From positions 1 to 45,479 of the forward strand of contig LFSH01000030.1 in assembly GCA_001513105.1 (NCBI GenBank): a stretch of DNA of 45,479 bases, given 5' to 3'. Below, one piece after another: positions 42,073 through 45,479 of this stretch. The notes under the pieces were generated by a model. That model was not told the origin of the DNA, searched no databases, and was given only the letters and a program-made list of their open reading frames with translations. Position 1 is the stretch's first letter. Every line of letters starts with the position of its first letter. The stretch comes from Clostridiales bacterium DTU070. Lineage in GTDB: Bacteria > Bacillota > Clostridia > DSM-8532. The translations under genes and the position numbers were made by a program.

Positions 42073-43104
42073 ATGCAGCATGAAATTACAAAACAGGCGC
42101 CTTTGCTTGATGAACAGGGCAATGTAAGGGAAGCAGGCTTTGCCAGGAAACTTCTGCCCGTCTACAACCGCGGGGATATCAAGGCAAACGGGCTGAGAAT
42201 CAAGGAGTGGGATTATTACCTTGTCTCAAATGACCATTACGCAGTGGCATTGACCATTTCAGACAATTCATACATAGGTTTTGACTCCATATCCTTTATG
42301 CATTTTGATGAATGCTGGCATGAAACCAAAAGTATAATGCAGATCCTGACAATGGGAAAAAAGAATCTCCCGTCATCCTCTGTAAAGGGCGATATAGAAA
42401 CAGGGAACAGCAAATACAGGATGAAATTTACCAACCGGAACGGTAAGAGAATCCTGGATTTTCACATGGAGAAATTCATTGGTGACACTCCCGTCACAGG
42501 CCAGATTATCCTCACCGACGAACCAGAAGAAAGCATGGTAATAGTAACTCCTTTCAACAAAAAAGCGCATTTCTATTACAATCAGAAGATTAACTGTATG
42601 CGTGCGGAAGGCACCGTAACGGTAAACAGGAAGGACTACATATTCAGCCCGTCTGACTCTTTTGCCGTGCTGGACTGGGGAAGGGGCGTATGGACATATA
42701 AAAACACATGGTACTGGGGCAGTGCTTCAGGACTGGCAGACGGCGTCCCGTTCGGTTTCAATATCGGGTACGGCTTCGGGGACACCTCCGCTGCGACAGA
42801 AAACATGCTGTTTTATAACGGGAAAACTCATAAACTCAGCAATGTATACTGGCATATTCCGCTTAATGAAAAAGGAAAGGAAGAGTATCTGAAGCCCTGG
42901 AGCTTTACCAGTGATGACGGCCGTTTTGAAATGGAGTTTCAGCCCATACTTGACCGGGCGGCCTGTATAAATGCCCTTGTGCTTAAATCCGACCAGCACC
43001 AGGTGTTCGGGCGTTTTACAGGGAAAGCCGTACTTGATGACGGAAAGGTAATATCGGTAAAAAACCTTACAGGCTTTGCCGAAAAGGTCTATAACAGGTG
43101 GTAA
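42073..43104 (+). CDS. DUF2804 domain protein
   Basis: A 343-residue protein matching DUF2804: near-N-terminal LLPVYNRGDIKANGLRIKEWDYYLV, the central HFDECWHETK and the Trp-rich block LDWGRGVWTYKNTWYWGSASG, then GFNIGYGFGD. The beta-rich fold resembles lipocalin-like/AttH-type carotenoid-cyclase families, and a role in lipid handling has been suggested for relatives; no activity is proven. ATG 42073 follows GGGGGAGG; an upstream start at 42052 would overlap the signal. Confidence 0.85.
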   Translation: MQHEITKQAPLLDEQGNVREAGFARKLLPVYNRGDIKANGLRIKEWDYYLVSNDHYAVALTISDNSYIGFDSISFMHFDECWHETKSIMQILTMGKKNLPSSSVKGDIETGNSKYRMKFTNRNGKRILDFHMEKFIGDTPVTGQIILTDEPEESMVIVTPFNKKAHFYYNQKINCMRAEGTVTVNRKDYIFSPSDSFAVLDWGRGVWTYKNTWYWGSASGLADGVPFGFNIGYGFGDTSAATENMLFYNGKTHKLSNVYWHIPLNEKGKEEYLKPWSFTSDDGRFEMEFQPILDRAACINALVLKSDQHQVFGRFTGKAVLDDGKVISVKNLTGFAEKVYNRW

Positions 43105-43123
43105 GCCTGCAGCCGGTAAAAAA

Positions 43124-43158
43124 GGCGGGAAGTAAGCAGCTTTAGCTTACAACCCGCC
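43124..43158. terminator. Bidirectional terminator between DUF2804 and thrS
   Basis: GGCGGG (43124-43129)/CCCGCC (43153-43158) and GTAAGC (43132-43137)/GCTTAC (43145-43150) form a two-part stem with a symmetrical AA/AA internal loop. It separates convergent genes. Confidence 0.8.
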
Positions 43159-43166
43159 CTAATTAT

Positions 43167-44933
43167 TTAGTCCATTATATATTTCGGTATTCCCATGTCG
43201 AGCTCAGGCTTTATCTTTTCAAGAAAGCTGTCCAGCGACATCAGGCCGAGATTGCCTTCCTTTCTTGACCGTACCGACAGGCTGTTCGTTTCAACCTCCC
43301 GGTCTCCTATTATTATTATAATGGGGATTTTTTCCATCTCCATTCTCCGGATCTTTGCATTCATTTTGTCGTCGCCTGAGTCGCAGTCAACTCTCAGTCC
43401 AAGTCTTTTCAGCTTCACCGATAATTCCCGGCAGAAATCATTGTGACGACTGCTGACAGGAACAATACCGATTTGAACGGGTGCAAACCACAGCGGAAAA
43501 TCGCCGTTGTAATGTTCGATAAGCATAGCAAAGAATCTTTCAAGGCTTCCGAACATTGCCCTGTGCACCATAAACGGCGTATGCTTCAGGCCGTCGGCCC
43601 CGATATATTTCATACTGAATCTTTCGGGAAGGTTGAAGTCAAACTGGATTGTACTGCACTGCCATTCCCTTCCCAGGGCGTCGCGCAGCTTTAAATCTAT
43701 TTTCGGACCGTAAAAGGCCCCGCCGCCTTCATCAATTTCATAATCCAGGCCGGCCTTGATTACTGCGTCCTTCAGTACTGCAATTGCCTTATCCCAGTCG
43801 TCTTTGCTGCCTATTGACTTCTTCTCGGGTTTTGTAGCTATATATGCCTTAAAGTCGCTTAGTCCGAAAGACTTCAGAATATAAAGGGAAAACTTCAGGG
43901 CATTGAAGATTTCATCATAAACCTGCTCAGGAGTACAGATTATATGTGCGTCGTCCTGCGTGAATCCCCTGACCCGCGTAAGGCCCTGCAGCGTTCCCGA
44001 CAGTTCATACCGGTATACAGTGCCGTATTCTGCATAGCGAATCGGCAGATCCCTGTATGAGCGTACCCTGCTGTTATATATCATCACGTGGAACGGGCAG
44101 CTCATCGGTTTAAGGTAGTACTCCTCGTTGTCTATTTCTATGGGATTGTACATCGTATCCTTGTAATACTGAAGGTGTCCTGATGTTTTCCACAGCTCCG
44201 ACCGCCCGATATGCGGTGAGTATACCCAGTCATAACCGTTAAGGACATGTGCCGACTGGCTGAATTTCTCAAGCAGGTACCTTACCATGGCGCCTTTCGG
44301 ATGCCACAGAATAAGTCCCTGGCCGACTTCCTGCGAAGAACTGAAAAGATCGAGCTGTTTGCCTAAGTTCCTGTGGTCGCGCTTCATCGCCTCCTCGATT
44401 TTGGCGATATATGCCTTCAGTTCCTCATCATTCTCCCAGGCCGTGCCATAGACACGCTGGAGCATTGCATTGCCTGCGTCTCCCTTCCAGTATGCCCCGG
44501 ATAAACCCGTCAGTTTAAAAGCCTTTGGATTCAGCTCTTTTAGTGAGGATAAGAGGCGACCATTGCACAGATCAGAGAAGTTTCCTGCTCTGCAAATTGC
44601 AACTCCGGGGTTTCCGGGATCTTCGGGAAGCTCGTCTATCAGCTCGAGCTTGTACGGCTGGTCCGAAAACATGCGGCGTGCCTCGTTCGCACTGACCGAC
44701 CCGGTTGTTACCTGGTACCCTTTTTCAATGATTTCCCGGATTTTTTCCTCGATTTGTATTAAGTCTTCCGAAACCAATGGCCTCGGCAGTTCAAAATCGT
44801 AAAAGAATTGATCCTCGGTGACCGTTCCTGCTGCTGGTTTTGCTTCGATGAAAATCTCTTTTACGGCATAAGCCAGGACAAGAAGCATGGTGTTCCTGAT
44901 TTCATATAACCTTTCGTTTTTATCGCTGCTCAT
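43167..44933 (-). CDS. thrS: Threonyl-tRNA synthetase without TGS domain and with degenerate editing site
   Basis: A 588-residue class II ThrRS. The catalytic core is complete: GLILWHPKGAMVRYLLE, zinc ligand Cys in KPMSCPFHVMIY, motif 2 TRVRGFTQDDAHI, motif 3 region HRAMFGSLERFFAMLIEHY, and the anticodon domain with GIVPVSS. The N-terminal TGS domain (~60 residues) is missing. In the editing domain, the conserved HxxxH is N14-x3-L18 and the CxxxH is C123-x3-L127, so three of four zinc/editing residues are gone although the fold remains (GAYWKGDAGNAMLQRVYG). ATG 44933 follows AGGAG. It is controlled by a threonine T-box. Confidence 0.93.
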   Translation of the reverse strand: MSSDKNERLYEIRNTMLLVLAYAVKEIFIEAKPAAGTVTEDQFFYDFELPRPLVSEDLIQIEEKIREIIEKGYQVTTGSVSANEARRMFSDQPYKLELIDELPEDPGNPGVAICRAGNFSDLCNGRLLSSLKELNPKAFKLTGLSGAYWKGDAGNAMLQRVYGTAWENDEELKAYIAKIEEAMKRDHRNLGKQLDLFSSSQEVGQGLILWHPKGAMVRYLLEKFSQSAHVLNGYDWVYSPHIGRSELWKTSGHLQYYKDTMYNPIEIDNEEYYLKPMSCPFHVMIYNSRVRSYRDLPIRYAEYGTVYRYELSGTLQGLTRVRGFTQDDAHIICTPEQVYDEIFNALKFSLYILKSFGLSDFKAYIATKPEKKSIGSKDDWDKAIAVLKDAVIKAGLDYEIDEGGGAFYGPKIDLKLRDALGREWQCSTIQFDFNLPERFSMKYIGADGLKHTPFMVHRAMFGSLERFFAMLIEHYNGDFPLWFAPVQIGIVPVSSRHNDFCRELSVKLKRLGLRVDCDSGDDKMNAKIRRMEMEKIPIIIIIGDREVETNSLSVRSRKEGNLGLMSLDSFLEKIKPELDMGIPKYIMD

Positions 44934-45100
44934 AATAAAACACTCCTTTTTTTATTTTTCAGAAACAGGATTGTTTAGCATTGCAGCGACAGGTTATAAT
45001 ACCCGAACAGTCCGAGAAATAGATTATACTGCCGTCATACGAAAGACATGCGGCAATATACAGTATTTTTCTCACAGTTCATGCACCACCTTCCGGGAAT

Positions 45101-45345
45101 AATAAAAAACTCCCACCCCAGTAAGGGGTGAGAGCAGCTCTCACGGTTCCACCCAAATTACAGCTGTACTGAACAGCTGTCACTCGTTGCGATTATAACG
45201 GAATCACCGGTAATACTTACTGCTGTTTCGGTATACTGCTCGAAGGGGGTTTTCGGTTTTCCATGTATGGAAGTGCTCCCAGCCGCCGACACTTCCTCTC
45301 TGGTATACTGGGCAAAACCTACTCGTCCTTGTCATCGCATTTGTC
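45101..45345 (-). ncRNA. T-box riboswitch, threonine specifier
   Basis: On the minus strand: stem I begins GCGATGACAAGGACGAGTAG, includes the AGAGAGG segment, and has GAA-ACA-GCAG, giving specifier ACA (complement of 45224-45226). The antiterminator bulge reads TTTGGGTGGAACCGTGAG (about 45140-45157); its TGGA pairs with the TCCA end of tRNA-Thr. The terminator stem (45110-45133) is followed by a run of T. It would raise ThrRS synthesis when tRNA-Thr is uncharged. Confidence 0.92.
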
Positions 45346-45359
45346 GGTATGTTTTGATT

Positions 45360-45389
45360 ATTATAACAGATTCAGCACCCAAAAGTAAA
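45360..45389 (-). promoter_or_regulatory. Promoter of the thrS T-box
   Basis: On the minus strand TTTACT (45389-45384), 18 bases, TATAAT (45365-45360), just ahead of stem I. Confidence 0.5.
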
Positions 45390-45419
45390 GATTGTGAAAA
45401 TCCGCACATATGGCAGCAG

Positions 45420-45477
45420 TCTAGAGAAGTCAAACATATGTGACACAACCTCTGAAAAATTTTCTCTGAACAATGCT
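45420..45477. repeat. Terminal inverted repeat, right copy
   Basis: Exact reverse complement of 1-58; see the left copy. Two further bases (45478-45479) extend beyond the part matched on the left. Confidence 0.85.
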
Positions 45478-45479
45478 GT

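Noticed and set aside
1-45479. tRNA, rRNA, transposase, integrase or cas genes
   Set aside because: No tRNA T-arm plus acceptor pattern and no protein with transposase, recombinase or Cas signatures was seen on either strand.

Overview
The window looks like a complete draft contig from an anaerobic Firmicute of the class Clostridia. This rests on two T-box leaders, a TPP riboswitch, a CRISPR array whose repeat ends in ATTGAAAC in its transcribed orientation (typical of clostridial type I-B), strong GGAGG ribosome binding sites, frequent GTG and TTG starts, a rubrerythrin, HypA/HypB, Feo iron uptake and many ECF sigma and GntR/AraC regulators. A 58-bp perfect inverted repeat at the two extreme ends (1-58 and 45420-45477) suggests that assembly stopped at copies of one repeated element.

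Layout. 1-2620: feoA-feoB with a promoter and tandem DtxR-type operators, convergent with a DtxR/MntR-family regulator. 2820-3500: an orphan CRISPR array (6 repeats, 5 spacers) read on the minus strand, with no cas genes. 3646-8366: a FadR-type regulator with its own operator, then a large multi-Fe-S, FAD oxidoreductase (interrupted by a one-base frameshift), hypA and hypB. 8391-12000: a heterodimeric ABC exporter on the minus strand. 12230-17660: FMN reductase, MFS transporter, a promoter with no gene behind it, a phosphoribosyltransferase-like protein, an AraC/GyrI-like regulator and a BtrH-like protein. 17700-18573: a valine T-box leader driving a ValRS gene that has lost its whole middle. 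18635-21285: a TPP-riboswitch thiamine-salvage operon (thiM-thiE-HAD phosphatase-small membrane protein). 21412-25094: ECF sigma, its membrane partner and a lytic transglycosylase. 25147-27565: an uORF/terminator leader in front of rsgA and an acetyltransferase. 27801-33529: cupin, TPR protein, rubrerythrin, mtnA, MFS and an oligogalacturonate-lyase-like propeller. 33530-36574: an accessory patch with two unrecognised genes, a Fic protein, small ORFs and repeats. 36703-43104: cupin, serine hydrolase, a repeat-rich gene desert, a frameshifted ECF sigma with a beta-helical partner, DUF2935 and DUF2804 proteins. 43167-45389: a ThrRS lacking TGS and editing residues, under its own T-box.

The most notable items are: the rsgA leader (own promoter, 11-codon uORF, mutually exclusive hairpins, two terminators); the T-box-controlled mini-ValRS; the editing-dead ThrRS paralogue; a family of covarying stem-loop repeats at 33537 and 38567; and the HypAB plus oxidoreductase operon with no hydrogenase nearby. 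Family assignments come from reading motifs, not from database searches.
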